From: Eutreptiella sp. 'Long Island Sound 2002'
Lineage: Eukaryota > Euglenozoa > Euglenophyceae > Eutreptiales > Eutreptiaceae
DNA: 64,000 nucleotides
Assembly: GCA_964036045.1 (NCBI GenBank)
Contig: OZ038383.1
Span: forward strand, 111,697,241-111,761,240
Direction: 5' to 3'
The notes beneath the pieces are model-generated. The model was not told the DNA's origin. It ran no database searches and saw only the letters and a program-made list of their open reading frames with translations. Position numbers and translations under genes: made by a program. Positions 22,095-32,223 of this stretch are shown here, one piece after another. Position 1 is the first letter of the stretch; each line of letters opens with the position of its first letter.

Positions 22095-22134
<40 letters not shown>
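22095..22134. repeat. (GA)20 microsatellite
   Basis: Uninterrupted GA dinucleotide run of about 40 bp. It is likely polymorphic in length. Confidence 0.95.
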
Positions 22135-22136
<2 letters not shown>

Positions 22137-22681
22137 CTGGGAAATTAGCATAGATCGGCACGGTCACGTTAACAGTACAACCACTTAGCCGAGCTGGTGG
22201 CCTTGGGCCCTAGAAGATCCAGGTCCATGCATATGTCCCCTCGCCTTTGGTGAGAGCCTTCTCGGAAAGACATGTGTGTGTGACATTCGCCTGTGCTCTT
22301 CTGTGCCTTGCCACTGTTGTGGCTTTGTGGCTGTGAGGTGCTCCACCTAGGTCACTCCCAGGATTCCCCAGATGCGTATGTGTGTGTGTGCGCGCGTGTG
22401 CGTGTGGATGTGTGGGTGGGTGGGTGGGTGCACGTGGTGGGTGCTCGCAGGCGGCTGACTTCTTTGGGTGGTATGCCATTTGGTCCCAAAGCAAGCAACA
22501 ACCGACACTTGACCAACAACATGGGTTCCAGGGGGGCCTTCCATCCAAATACTTGACGCCAGTTGTGACGCCCCATGAGTGCCAGACAAACAGTAGACAT
22601 TTCCACCCCCTCCGCCCATTCCCCCAAATTGTTGTCCCCCACCCCACCCCCCACCACGATACCAACGACACATACCCCCCA

Positions 22682-22815
22682 CAACCCAAAAGTTTGTACA
22701 CCGAAAATGGCCCGATCAGATTTTCCCAACGGTGACTTTCGGTTTTTCCCACCATGGTTCCTTTGGTCAGGGGGGGGGGGGATCCTCCTATGGTTGTTGG
22801 CCGTTCTAATGTAAA
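22682..22815 (+). mobile_element. Dispersed element E, copy 2
   Basis: Blocks CCCAAAAGTTTGTACACCG, AAATGGCCCGATCAG, ATTTTCCCAACGGTGA, TTTCGGTTTTTCCCACCA and TTTGGTC, followed by a G-run, then TTGGCCGTTCTAATG at the right end. It lies about 200 bp beyond the stop codon of the zipper gene. Confidence 0.8.
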
Positions 22816-23020
22816 GCTGGGTGTGCCCCCCCCCCCCCCTCCGTCTCCAGGACCACCCCTGGCCCCCAACTGCCCCCCAGCGGCCCTGCAACCGCCAAGA
22901 CTTACCCCCAACCGCTTTTCCCACGGCTGGTAACCGACTTATACTCCCGCAACCCCCCCGCCCCATTCCCGCTCCCCAACCCCCATCCCTAGCCCTGGCT
23001 GGACAGCGGCAGCAGCGCCT

Positions 23021-23415
23021 CTAAAGCGGGCCCCGAGGCGCCGCCACCCGGCGCGGGCCGCTGGATCTCGTCATCTCCGACCAGTTGGAGGAGTCCGACA
23101 CCGCGGAGATCGAGGACATGGTGGAGGCGTTCGTCGCGTGCTCAGGGGGCAGGCTCTTGCGCGGGGGCAGCGCGTGCGACAGCCCCGGGGTGGGGGACTT
23201 CAGGGCCCCCCCATTCACCAGCTTGCCCTCCGGGGCCCGGCGCGCCCCCGCCGCGGGGCCGTGCCCGGACCGGGGGCCAGCGAGGGTGGGGGGGCCGGGG
23301 CGGGCGGTGGGGTCCGATGGCCGCTTGGGCTTGGGGCCGGGCTTATAGAAGCGGTCCAGGACCTCCGTGTACGAGACGGTGGACGACGGTTTGTGGGACG
23401 GGCCGGGGGAGGGGC
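23021..23415 (-). CDS. Zipper gene, last exon
   Basis: 395 nt including the stop. The acceptor CTCCTGTTTTGCAG ends at 23416. Reads PSPGPSHKPSSTVSYTEVL, then DRFYKPGPKPKRPSDP, a Gly/Pro/Ala-rich middle, and SSISAVSDSSNWSEM near the C terminus. The basic KPGPKPKRP could serve as a nuclear localisation signal. Confidence 0.6.
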
Positions 23416-26400
23416 CTGCAAAACAGGAGGGCAGCGGCGCAGGAGGGTGACGGCCAGACACTGCAAGGCTGTGCCCTGCCCACACCGCAACAGAGCGCCG
23501 TCGGGCACCCGCCAACTGCCCAGACACAGGCCACAGTGTGCGTGTGACCTGAGTCAACACTCCCCCGTTTCAGGGACCCGGTTTGCCCGAATCAGCCCGG
23601 ATCAGTGACAAAGACCATTTAATGAAGGCACCTGCGTTTGTGGTAAGAAATCCCTCTGTGCAACTGTGGCTGTTTCTGTTAACATACACTTTGCATGGCA
23701 AGCTGTTCTGTTTGTGGCAGCAAGGGGTCAACATTGACTCCAACCGATGGCCTTGGCTCACCTCAACAGGCCCGGTCTCCGGAACAACATCCGGAAAAGC
23801 CAACAGGGTCAGTGTTGTGTGCATCGTGTGCACGGTACCTTCAACCAGCACCGCATTTTGCCAAGAAGACAGTGACCTCATCAGTACCAGGCACCAACGA
23901 AAGCATGTGACGACTGCTGCCAAGAAGACCGAACCTGATCAGCCCAAGCAGCCCGGTGAGAGGACGCAGGTTGTGAAACATGTGACGGTTGCTCAACGTG
24001 TTGACAAGTATGGCCCGTCTGGGCTGTACAACAAATGGGCTCCTGATTTAAATGTTGTGGGAGGAAGGTGAACTGTCAACGGGAGGAAAGCATATGGAGC
24101 CACAGCACCACCCCACTTCATGACCAGAGCTGTGAGAAGCGCCTTTGTGCATGAGCACCGCATGTATTGGCACAGGGCTACGAAGAACTGACTTCCTGGT
24201 GAATACAAAGCAGCAAAAGTGGGACGAGAAACAGGAGTGAGAACCCGGAGAAAAGCGAACGACTCGCTCTCCCGCGACAGAACTGAGGCAGAGGGGCAGG
24301 AACGGACAACAGTGGGACCCAGTGAAACCGTCAGAGGACCGGAATGGCGGCAGTTGTGCGTTCGGCACAGTGCAATGGTCGGTGGAATGCGGCGCAGATT
24401 TGCCGATGGATTTGTGCAACTCGCTGCAGATGGTGCGTAAGATCGCCCGGGACGGGGGTTCAGACGCCGCAACGGCGGCGCGCAGCACAGCGCATGACGC
24501 ACATCGCACACTCCACACAGACGCTGTGGGTGGTGCCGGAATTCAATGGAAGGAGGGGGGGGGGTAACCCCCCCCCTTCGAGGGCGCCCAGCCTATGCCC
24601 AGCCACTGTCCCCCTGACAGCAAGGACCAGGCTCAACGGCATTTGTAACCGACAGTAACCGCCCCAACCGCGTTGGCAACCTCCTCTAACCGCCTGTCCA
24701 ACCCCTCTGGGGCCGCTTCTGCAGCCCCTTCCCTTCTAATGCACCCCTGGGGCGGGGGCAATACCACTGGCACTGGACCCAGGGCTGGAGTGCCGCTGCG
24801 TATCGTCGGCACTGATGGGGCTGCACGGGGACAGCGACTGCGGCCGGGACTCCACCGGCGGCGGGGGGGACACGGGCTGTGGCTGGCTCTCCACGATGGA
24901 CCAGTGAGAGGGTGGGGCAGACGCGGTGCTCTGGGAGGCCACCGCCCGGTCCCGCGCCTCCGGGCCTGGGCACTGGCTGCCGTTGAGGCTGCAGAGCGTT
25001 GAGTCCGCGGGGCCTTGGAAGCTGAGGTGGTCCTGCAGGGCGTCCACGACGCTGCCTCTGTAGAAGAAAGGGGGGGAGGGGCACGGGGGCGCATAGAAGG
25101 GGCCGCACTCACGGCTGCAGCATGGCTCAGGACCCCCCCCCCCCACCGGCAGTAGCTCTGTGGGTTTGCATGCGTTGCCCCCAACAGGCTGCAGCAGGTG
25201 GCCGTTGGGGGGTGGCCAGAAAAGTGTAACCCATTGGAATTTCATCCCCCCCCCCCACTGCAACAGCTTTGGAGGGGGGAACGGGGGGAAGAATGAAAAT
25301 TAAAACCAAGCCCCTGCCTGGGGCTGGGGGAGGGGGCGGTTTCTCCGAAACTGGGCACCGTGCTGCCCGATTTGGTGAATCCCTCTTCTTTTTGGTGAAT
25401 CCCTCTTCTTTTTGGAAATGGCTCCTTTTGGGGGGCAGGGGGGGGGGGTTGCCATCAAAGCTGAGGGAGTATGCGGGTTGGTACTTCCGGGGGTCCGCAC
25501 GTGTGCCCCTTTTGAGGGGGGGATCCTGCGTCTTGGGGGGTGGGGGGGTTGGCACAAGGCCTTGGTGGTTGGCTCTGTTAGCCTGTGGCGGCGCCTATTG
25601 GCCTCTCGCCCTTGAACCTTCTGCTATGACAAGCAGGCATCCGCACTGCCGCGGGCATATGGGGGGGGGGTAAGCGGGTTTCAGGATGCAGAACATCTTC
25701 TTCTGCCTGAATACTGTGGGGCATCCCCAGGGCGTGTGCTGCGGCATCCCCCCCCTCGAGGATGGGGGCGGCAGGGGGACTACCATCGGAAGAGTCTGTG
25801 TGGGGTTCTTCCAACCCCCCCCCCCCCCCCCGGCGCCGTCATTGATGCGAGTGCTATGCGCGCCTCCCGGCGTAGGAGGCCCGCGTGTGGACCCACACGC
25901 CCACGTCCGGACGCACGGGCGGACGTGCTACTACAGCGCCCAGACCGCCCAGAACTGTGGCATTCTGCACCGCGCCCCCCCCCCCCCGTCGGTGCCGGTG
26001 TCGGTGTCGGTATCGGGACGCACATCCGTCGACTTTGGGGGCAGGTTTGGCTGCGGTAGGGGCTTTTGTCCCATTTTGCATGTCGACCCCCCGTCCCGCT
26101 CCTTCCCGGCCGCCCCCCTCGAGGCACGACGGCGGCAATCGGACCACAACTCAGAGGTCCGGTGCTGCCCGGCGCCCCGTGGACACTTGAACTGACCCGC
26201 ATGATCCCGGCCTCATGCCAGGCCTCCTCAGTCCAGCGGTGCGCAGTGTGACAATCTCAATGTCCTTTGCCGTGCCGCTCCCACAGCGCAGACCAGACCA
26301 GCACCGAACGTTGCCTTGAGGTCGCCGCTGTCATCGGCTTTTGGGGGGGGGGGGGGGGGGGAAGGGGTCTGGGCCAATCGGTGTGGGCCTGCCCCCTCCC

Positions 26401-29400
26401 CGAACACAAGGGCGCACCACCTCATGCCCCCGCCCCGTCTCAGTGTTGGGCCCGAGGGCGGTGGACGGGGTGCGGGGCATGCCATGGGCCCAGGGCCGGG
26501 CCGAGGGGCCACTTGGGGGGGGGGGGGGGGCAGGGGGGAGGGGATGGTCATGGGGCCCCGGGCCAACGGACAGGGGTCTGCGTTGGGGGCGAGTTGCGTG
26601 CTGCCGGTGGTCCTGGTCACATACCCTCCGCCGCTGTGACGGGGGTGGCCGGGTCCCTTCCATGACCTCGCCCCCCCCCCCCCCGGGCAGCTGCAGCCCA
26701 AGGGAGGGGGGGGGGGGGGGGGGCACAGACCGCGTGGATGGCCTCCCCATAAACCATTGACTTGTGGCGTTTGTTGTGGGCCTGGCATGTCCCATGCGCT
26801 CGAGGTCCGGGGGCAGGTCCCCTGGTACTGCAGAGGCCTGGGACCGCCCCTGTCCGCGACCCCCCCCCCTGGACCGTGGCTGATGGCGCGTGCGCGCGTG
26901 CGACTTCTACGCCCCATACCACTGCATCGCGGCACCAAAACGGTCACGAGGACATCAATGATTCGCGGGGGTCCATTTCTGTGGCATCGTTTGCCAAGAT
27001 CCGCAGTGCATCAGGCAGTGAGTCGGTCTGTGTCGGTGGCTGCTCTGGCACCGACTCACCAGCAGCGGGCCATCAGTGGGTGTCACCCCCCGCCCCCCCC
27101 CACCCCTGGGGGAAGTATTAGAGGAGGGTGGGGGGGGAGGGGGTCTGGGACCCAACAGTTTGTGTACCAAAAATGACCCGATCGGACTTTTCCAACGGCC
27201 AATTTCGTTTTCTCCCGCGGTCACTTTGGTCTGGGGGGTGGTCCGGGGGAGGGAGGGGGGGTTTGGGCTGAACCCCCCCCTCCTCCTGCGGGTGTACGGC
27301 CACTACTTCTAATACTCCTCCCCCTTCCCGGCCCCCATTCCATTCGACGAAACGGACGTCAAATAACACTCCGGGACGTCCCCTACGACGGAGAGGGTGA
27401 GGGCACAGGGGGCCCGGGACTCGGGCGATGCTTCTGCCGCGGGCCCGGGCAACTCCGGCCCGGAGCCGAGGGCGCCGCTCCGGGAAAGGCCCCGGGCCCA
27501 TGAGCGCAGGTTGGGCCGGGGGGGGGGGGGTGAGACCTAGATTATGAGAGAGATATTGTACTAAAGAGAGAATCAGAAACAGAGCAGCAAAAGCAGAATG
27601 AGGTAATGCACTCCTCAGCATGGCATAAGTGCATCGTTATTCTCTATGCCATGCCTGGTTGAACCTCAGAAAAACAGGCAGTACAGACATCAGACCAGGC
27701 GTCCCTGGTCATCACAACAGCTGACCTGTACATTCCATGAAATAGTGCAAATATTGAGAGACAAAAGGAGACAGAGAAATATAGAGGAGTACTGGTGGGG
27801 GGGGGGGGGGGGGCACCTCAGCATGGGATGCTCCAGGATGCCCTTGGCGATGGAGCCCACGACGTGCTGCGTGTGGTCCAGGGCCTGTTGTTGGGCCTGC
27901 CCCAGCTGCTCCGTCAGGCTGGTCACCTCCTGCTGCAGGCGCCCGATCAGGTCCTGAGGGGGAGGGGGGATGGCATGCGGAGGGGGCCATGCGGGGGGCC
28001 GCCGGGGCCGGGGGATGGGGGGGGACCGCCCCGGGGCAGCGGGACCGTGGGGAGGGCGGGGGGACGGCTGGGGGAAACCAGATCAGGTCGGTGTACTGTC
28101 GCATTCTGCGCTTTTGCGTTGCGCCTTCAGTGTGGCATACGCAGGACGTGCTCTGCATGCGTTTGGCATACCCCACCACAGCCCCGGTGATGCAATGGCA
28201 TGAGGGGGGGTGTGGAGGGGAGGGGGAGGGGGGGTCGGCCATGAAGGGCAAGGCAAGCAAAGCCAATGGGCAGACCAAAAGGATGAGGGGCTCATGGGCA
28301 TATCCGGGAAATCGGATTGCCTCCCGAACAACAAACTCAGGGGAGCCGTTTCCCCCCGGAGTCGACTTGCACACGACGATCATGTGGAGGGGGCCTTGGC
28401 ACTCATGGGGGCAATGAGAGGGGCCGCCGGGGCAGGGGGATGGGGGATACCGCCCTTGGAGCAGCGGGAAGGGGGTGAGGGCTGCAGGGCGGCCGAAACA
28501 AACAGACGAAGCCGTTGTACTGTTGCACTGCGCAGGCACCGCCACGCCCGAGGGGGGGTGGTGCGGGCACCCCCCAGCCCCGGATCCGGACCCTGTGGCC
28601 CAGGGCAGGCGGGTGCGGGGGTCCACACGCAGTCATATGCACGAGGGCCCCGGCGGGTGCCGCACATCCATCGGCGGTAGCCCCCCTGCCGCCCTCCAGC
28701 CACCACCTGCCATGGGGGGGGGGGGGCTGGCGGGGAGCCCCCCCCCCCCCCCCAAAACCCACTCGGGGACTGCCGTGGTCTCACTGGCGGTTGTGCTTGT
28801 GTTTGAGGGGCCTGGGCCCATGGTCACCTCCGGCCCCACGAGGGCAGTGGCGCCCCACCACCTGGCCTTCCGTAAGCTCCACAGTCACCCTCGGAGTCGG
28901 TTGGGTCGGTGGAGTCAATGGAGCCCTTTTTCCCGTTGGAGGGAGGGGGGGGGGGGGTCATGGACCGTCAATCCAACGGCGACGAATTGTGGAACAGTTG
29001 CGGGACCATTGCGACATTTGCATGCGACCCTCCTCAACCCGAGGGAAACAACACTTCTGGACAGTTGGTCAGGGTTTTGCTGAACCAGCGGAGGGGGAAG
29101 GGGGATGTGTCAGGTGAGAGGAGGGGGGGGGTTGTATTAGAGGGGGGGGTGTATTAGAGGGGGGGGTATTAGAGGGGGGGGGGGTGTTAGAAGGGGCGGG
29201 GGATGTATTAGGAGAGAGGGGGGATGTTGGAAGGGCGGGGGGTGATGTATTAGAAGGGCCGGGGGGGGGGGGGGACTGGAAGCCAAAGTTTGTGTACCAA
29301 GAAGGGCCCAAACCAATATTACGTTTTGTAAATTCCATTTTTTCCCACAACGAAATCTGGGTCCAGGGTACCCTCCCTCCTCCTGCGGTTGTCGGGCCCA

Positions 29401-32223
29401 TTTCAGGTACACAAACTTCTTTTCCCCCTCAGACCCCCCGTCCCGTGGGCCACATCCTCAGCAACACCCGGCAGTCGGCTTGTCTTTGCATTGTCCCACT
29501 TGGCCCCGTGGCATTCCGCTCGCACGAGGCGGTCTGGAACACCCCCTGTGCATGGCAGCAATGCAACAAAGGCGGCGGAGGCCGTCAGCCAACGTGCGCC
29601 GGTGCTTGGGAACGGAGCCGCACTGCGACGAGCATCGCGCCCCGTCACCGCCGGACATGGGCTGTGACATCACAAAGAAACGCAACTGCGGACCATTGCG
29701 GACCTCAAACCCCCCCCCCCCTGCCCAACCCCCTGCTCCGGCCTTCGGGGGGGCTCGATGCACCCCCCAGCCCCACTCTCTGATACCCCCCTACCCCATC
29801 GACCTGCGACACAGACCAGCGCACGCCCCCCAGCGCGACGAAGGCCACGCCCCCACCCCTGCCCTCTCAGAAGGACGGAGGCGGATGCCGTCGTGTAGAG
29901 ATGGTCCGCCGCGAAAGGGATGGCGGTGACACACGGCATTGGGGGGGGGGGGGGTCTGGGACCCAAAAGTGTGTGTACCAAAAACGGTCCGATCAGGTTT
30001 TCCCTTCTGTAAGTTTCGTTTTTTCCCACGATGGTCACTTTGGGGGGGGGGGGGGGTTACCCCCACTCCTCCTACGGTGCGCACTATTCAGGGGGTCGCC
30101 GTAAACAATGAAAAAACGTACGAACTTGCGAGCACAACGACTGATATTGGGGGGTACAGGAAATGCGTACGTCATGGCGAAGTCATGGCGAATTTTACAA
30201 CGTCCCAAAAACGAAATGTGGCCCAAAATGCATAGCCTTCCCAGTCACTAAACCCAGCCAAAACAGGGGAAAAAAAAAGTACCTGCACACCAATACAGAG
30301 TAAAAGGGCGGGACGTCGATTGATGTTGGCCTAGTCCAGCACGCCGTCACTCTCCACATCCAGCACACTCAATTTTCACCGGAGTGCAAAAAAAAAAAAA
30401 ATCCAAGGCCCCCAAACGCTTTAAAAGATCGGGAGGTGCCACCGCCACACCCAGTCTTTGTCGCTTCAGACATTGAAATAGAGCGAAAAAATGTCACTTT
30501 TTTGAATGGAGAACGCAACCGTTTCGTGACAAAAAAGGACTTTACCACTTCTAACAGCCGACAATCCTCCCAGTTTATGGCGGAAGCGCTGTAAAATTCA
30601 CAGACAGAGCGCCAACAATGGGACCATGGGCACACACAGGCCGTAACATAAGACGCAAGCATTTTGCCATGCATAAGCCGCAAAACCAACAAGGACCTGG
30701 GCAGAGCAGCGTGTATAGCTGCCAGGTATCATGTAAACATGCATCATGTAAGATGTGATGTGAACCAAGCCCAATGGGGGCCAGCTGTTGAACTGTCTTG
30801 GGGGTGGTTTGAAACGGGCAGCAATTCTTCGAGTGGGGAGCCCCCCAGTCGCACCGCAGTGCACCACGTTCCTGAATGTCTTGTTTCCGGCGATTATCAT
30901 GGCAATGGGGGTTTTGTGGCACTGCCGGTCAGCAGTACTAATGAGAAAACATGACCACCACCTCCATGGGTCACTTGTGAAATCAGTGCAATTTCATCGG
31001 CGGGACCGAGCTCTGCAGCGGCCCTTTTACAACTGTAAAACTCCAGAAACACCCTAAAACTGTTGCCAAAAGTGCAATTGTTTTAGCAAAATGTGTAATA
31101 GCAGGGGAGAGTAATCAAAAATCCGAGCTGCCAGCCCCCCAGATTCAGCGAGATTGCACACACACGATTGCAGCACACATAGGCCCAGGGTAGTGCCACA
31201 AACCCCCCAGTTTCATTGTAATCGCCGGAAATAAGAGATCCAGGACCGTGGTGCACTGCAGTGCGACTGGGGGGCTCCGCACTTGGAAGAATTGCTGGCT
31301 GTTTCAAACCCCCCCCCCAACAACCAAAGACAACCTAACAGTCTCAACTGTTGGATCCCATCGGGCTTCTGCGGGAACCTTTTGAGGCCCATCCCAATAT
31401 TTTTGTGACCCTTCCATATGGCAGCTTTGTACAGTTTGCAGTTTTAACGTTTGTTACTCTGGTTCGATGCATCCGGATATTGACAGGTATACACGCTCCT
31501 CTGCCCAGGTCCTTGTGGGTTTTGCAGCTTATGCATGGCAAAATGTCGAACTACATTTCATGTCCTATTCTACGGCCTCTGCGTGACCATGATTTACGCG
31601 CTTCCACCGTAAATCAGTTGTTCCCAACCCCCTATCTTTCCAGGAAACCTGATGTCAATATTTCAAGAAAACCCACCCAGCAACTCACTCGTGCACACCT
31701 TTTCTTTTCCGTAGTGACATTTATCATCTTCGCTGTGCTTGCTCCTGCACATGCTACTGCATTTTACGGCGCTTCCACCGTAAAATTTCTGGCCAAAAGT
31801 GGGGATATTGGTGGAATGGGGTAGGGACTTTGAGACGCACAAAAGATGAAAATGCCCCCAGCGCGCGCCCGGCACTCCCGCAAAGCGTCCGAATCGTGCA
31901 CCCCAAGACATCAGGTACTTCAAAAGGGGGAGGGGAGACACCAGGTACAAACGCTCCTTCTGCTGCCAGGCCTCGTCATGGATCGGAGGGCTGGCGCTCG
32001 GGGCAGGGGCAGCTGGGGCTGCAGCGCCGGGCGCGGGTGGAGGCGCCGCCACACGCCGTGGGGGTGCCGGCTCGGAGGCTGCGCCCGGGGCCTGCGCGGC
32101 CGCCTGCAGCTGCTCGTTCTCATTGCGCAGTCGCTGGTTCTCGTGCTGCAGCGCCTGGGCCTCCTGCTCCATCCGTGTCACTTTGTGTGACAGCGCGCTG
32201 TTCTCCGACTGCAGCGTGTTGAC
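23021..32223 (-). CDS. Leucine-zipper (bZIP-like) protein, 3' four exons, 5' end missing
   Basis: Four minus-strand exons join in one frame: 32223-31942, 27953-27817, 25057-24765 and 23415-23021 (TAG at 23021-23023), 368 codons plus stop. All three introns are GT-AG and the junction phases (0, 2, 1) agree, which is strong internal support. The first exon opens inside a zipper with Leu/Leu/Met/Leu/Leu/Leu at residues 4, 11, 18, 25, 32 and 39, and Asn at core a-positions (8, 29, 36), as in bZIP factors. The second exon adds a coiled coil, and the third and fourth are Ser/Pro-rich with a basic KPGPKPKRP patch. A bZIP protein would have its DNA-contacting basic region just upstream of this zipper. 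No such exon is visible between 32224 and array B. The gene is therefore either cut by the array or has array B inside an intron. It could instead be a coiled-coil protein without a basic region. Transcript data are needed to settle exon number. Confidence 0.65.
23692..24440 (+). pseudogene. Broken plus-strand frame with Cys-pair motif, in an intron-containing region
   Basis: An ATG at 23692-23697 region opens MASCSVCGSKGSTLTPTDG and reaches VLCASCARYLQPAPHF, two Cys-x2-Cys pairs 34 residues apart; the second resembles the LCNACGLY part of GATA-type fingers. This frame stops near 23910. From about 23900 another frame continues with protein-like text (KKTEPDQPKQPGERTQVVK, RVDKYGPSGLYNKWAPDLN) to about 24440, broken by TGA codons at 24069-24071 and near 24189. 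The whole lies antisense to the intron 23416-24764 of the zipper gene. It may be a decayed inserted gene or element with a frameshift, or real exons of a plus-strand gene. I do not recognise the family. Confidence 0.3.
24765..25057 (-). CDS. Zipper gene, Ser/Pro-rich exon
   Basis: 293 nt. The acceptor is a good tract, CCCTTTCTTCTACAG, ending at 25058. Begins GSVVDALQDHLSFQGPADS, then becomes Ser/Pro/Gln-rich (SIVESQPQPVSPPPPVES). The donor G|GTATTG at 24764 is weaker than the others but leaves one base, matching the next exon's phase. Confidence 0.6.
25058..27816 (-). other. Intron of the zipper gene, no other gene supported
   Basis: Very G/C-run-rich. It includes a 20-bp direct duplication (GGTGAATCCCTCTTCTTTTT twice, about 25373-25413) and poly-G/poly-C runs near 25812, 26342-26360, 26516-26530 and 26703-26722. 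A minus-strand exon-like patch at about 26944-27062 reads EQPPTQTDSLPDALRILAND and ends MSS-stop. It could be an alternative terminal exon, but I found no good acceptor for it. Element E copy 3 is also inside. Confidence 0.45.
27113..27312 (+). mobile_element. Dispersed element E, copy 3 (most complete)
   Basis: The best-preserved copy. The left end is AAGTATTAGAGGAGGG and the right end CTTCTAATACTCCTCC. The inverted match AGTATTAGA with TCTAATACT suggests short terminal inverted repeats. Inside are TTTGTGTACCAAAAATG, CCCGATCGG, TTCCAACGG, AATTTCGTTTTCTCCC, TTTGGTC, a G-run, AACCCCCCCCTCCTCCTGCGG and TACGGCCAC. About 200 bp with no coding capacity, as expected of a MITE-like non-autonomous element. 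Confidence 0.75.
27817..27953 (-). CDS. Zipper gene, short coiled-coil exon
   Basis: 137 nt. The acceptor CCCCCTCAG ends at 27954 after a C/T-rich tract, and the donor is CTGAG|GTGCCC. Begins DLIGRLQQEVTSLTEQLGQA, continues QQQALDHTQHVVGSIAKG and ends EHPMLR, a continuous amphipathic helix. It leaves two bases (AG) that pair with the A opening the next exon to give Arg. Confidence 0.7.
27986..28130 (+). repeat. Direct repeat pair flanking exon 27817-27953, copy 1
   Basis: Blocks GGGGCCGCCGGGGCCGGGGGAT, a GGACCGCCCC step, GGGGCAGCGGGA, GGCTGGGGGAAAC and GTGTACTGTCGCATTCTGCGC also occur in the same order at 28415-28540. It starts about 30 bp upstream (in gene sense) of the acceptor of the short coiled-coil exon. 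Confidence 0.55.
28415..28540 (+). repeat. Direct repeat pair, copy 2
   Basis: Second copy of 27986-28130 (GGGGCCGCCGGGGCAGGGGGAT, GATACCGCCCTTGGAGCAGC, TTGTACTGTTGCACTGCGC). If the duplication once included the neighbouring exon, that copy is no longer recognisable. Confidence 0.55.
29131..29262 (+). repeat. Tandem GTATTAGAGGGG repeat
   Basis: About seven imperfect units of 16-22 bp, each GTATTAGA or TGTTAGAAG followed by a G-run. The unit is the left end of element E, and a copy of E follows immediately. This looks like local amplification of the element's terminal repeat. Confidence 0.8.
29263..29405 (+). mobile_element. Dispersed element E, copy 4
   Basis: Blocks GCCAAAGTTTGTGTACCAAG, GGGCCCAAACCAAT, TTTGTAAATTCCATTTTTTC, CCCACAACGAAATC, GGTACCCTCCCTCCTCCTGC and GTTGTCGGGCC. 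It is more diverged than copy 3 and directly follows the GTATTAGA tandem run. Confidence 0.7.
29945..30095 (+). mobile_element. Dispersed element E, copy 5
   Basis: Blocks GGGACCCAAAAGTGTGTGTA, CCAAAAACGGTCCGATCAGG, TTTTCCCTTCTGTAAGTTTC, GTTTTTTCCCACGATGGTCA, CTTTGG, a G-run, TTACCCCCACTCCTCCTACG and GTGCGCACTATTC. Lies in the long intron between zipper-gene exons 31942-32223 and 27817-27953. Confidence 0.8.
30570..30935 (+). repeat. Long inverted repeat, left arm
   Basis: Pairs in inverted orientation with 31190-31615. Matching blocks include CATTTTGCCATGCATAAGC, ACAAGGACCTGGGCAGAG, GCAGCAATTCTTC, GGAGCCCCCCAGTCGCAC, GCAGTGCACCACG and TTTCCGGCGATTA. The outer edge carries the motif TTTATGG-CGGAAGCG-CTGTAAA. 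The arms are about 80-85% alike by eye, with an extra segment in the right arm. The spacer of about 250 bp is unrelated. Possibly two opposed copies of one element. Confidence 0.8.
31190..31615 (-). repeat. Long inverted repeat, right arm
   Basis: Inverted partner of 30570-30935. It holds an additional 80 bp or so around 31330-31450 and ends at the hyphenated palindrome TTTACG-CGCTTCCA-CCGTAAA (about 31593-31613), the counterpart of the motif at the outer edge of the left arm. Confidence 0.8.
31761..31786. repeat. Hyphenated palindrome, 9-bp stem and 8-base loop
   Basis: ATTTTACGG, loop CGCTTCCA, then CCGTAAAAT: a perfect 9-bp stem. The same loop and a shorter stem recur at about 31593-31613 and, in reverse sense and degraded, at 30574-30595. 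It may be the end of the element that forms the inverted repeat. Confidence 0.85.
31942..32223 (-). CDS. Zipper gene, exon with leucine zipper
   Basis: 94 codons, phase 0 at both ends. The acceptor is CCCGCCACGCAG ending at 32224 and the donor is TACCTG|GTGTCT at 31941. Residues 1-42 form the zipper (VNTLQSENSALSHKV, then RMEQEAQALQHENQRL, RNENEQLQ). Residues 43-80 are an Ala/Pro linker, and the end is HDEAWQQKERLYL. Confidence 0.7.

Noticed and set aside
25686-26195. Overlapping frames on both strands near 25.7-26.2 kb
   Set aside because: All are rich in Pro/Arg/Gly from C- and G-runs, with no splice-consistent or domain-like segment.
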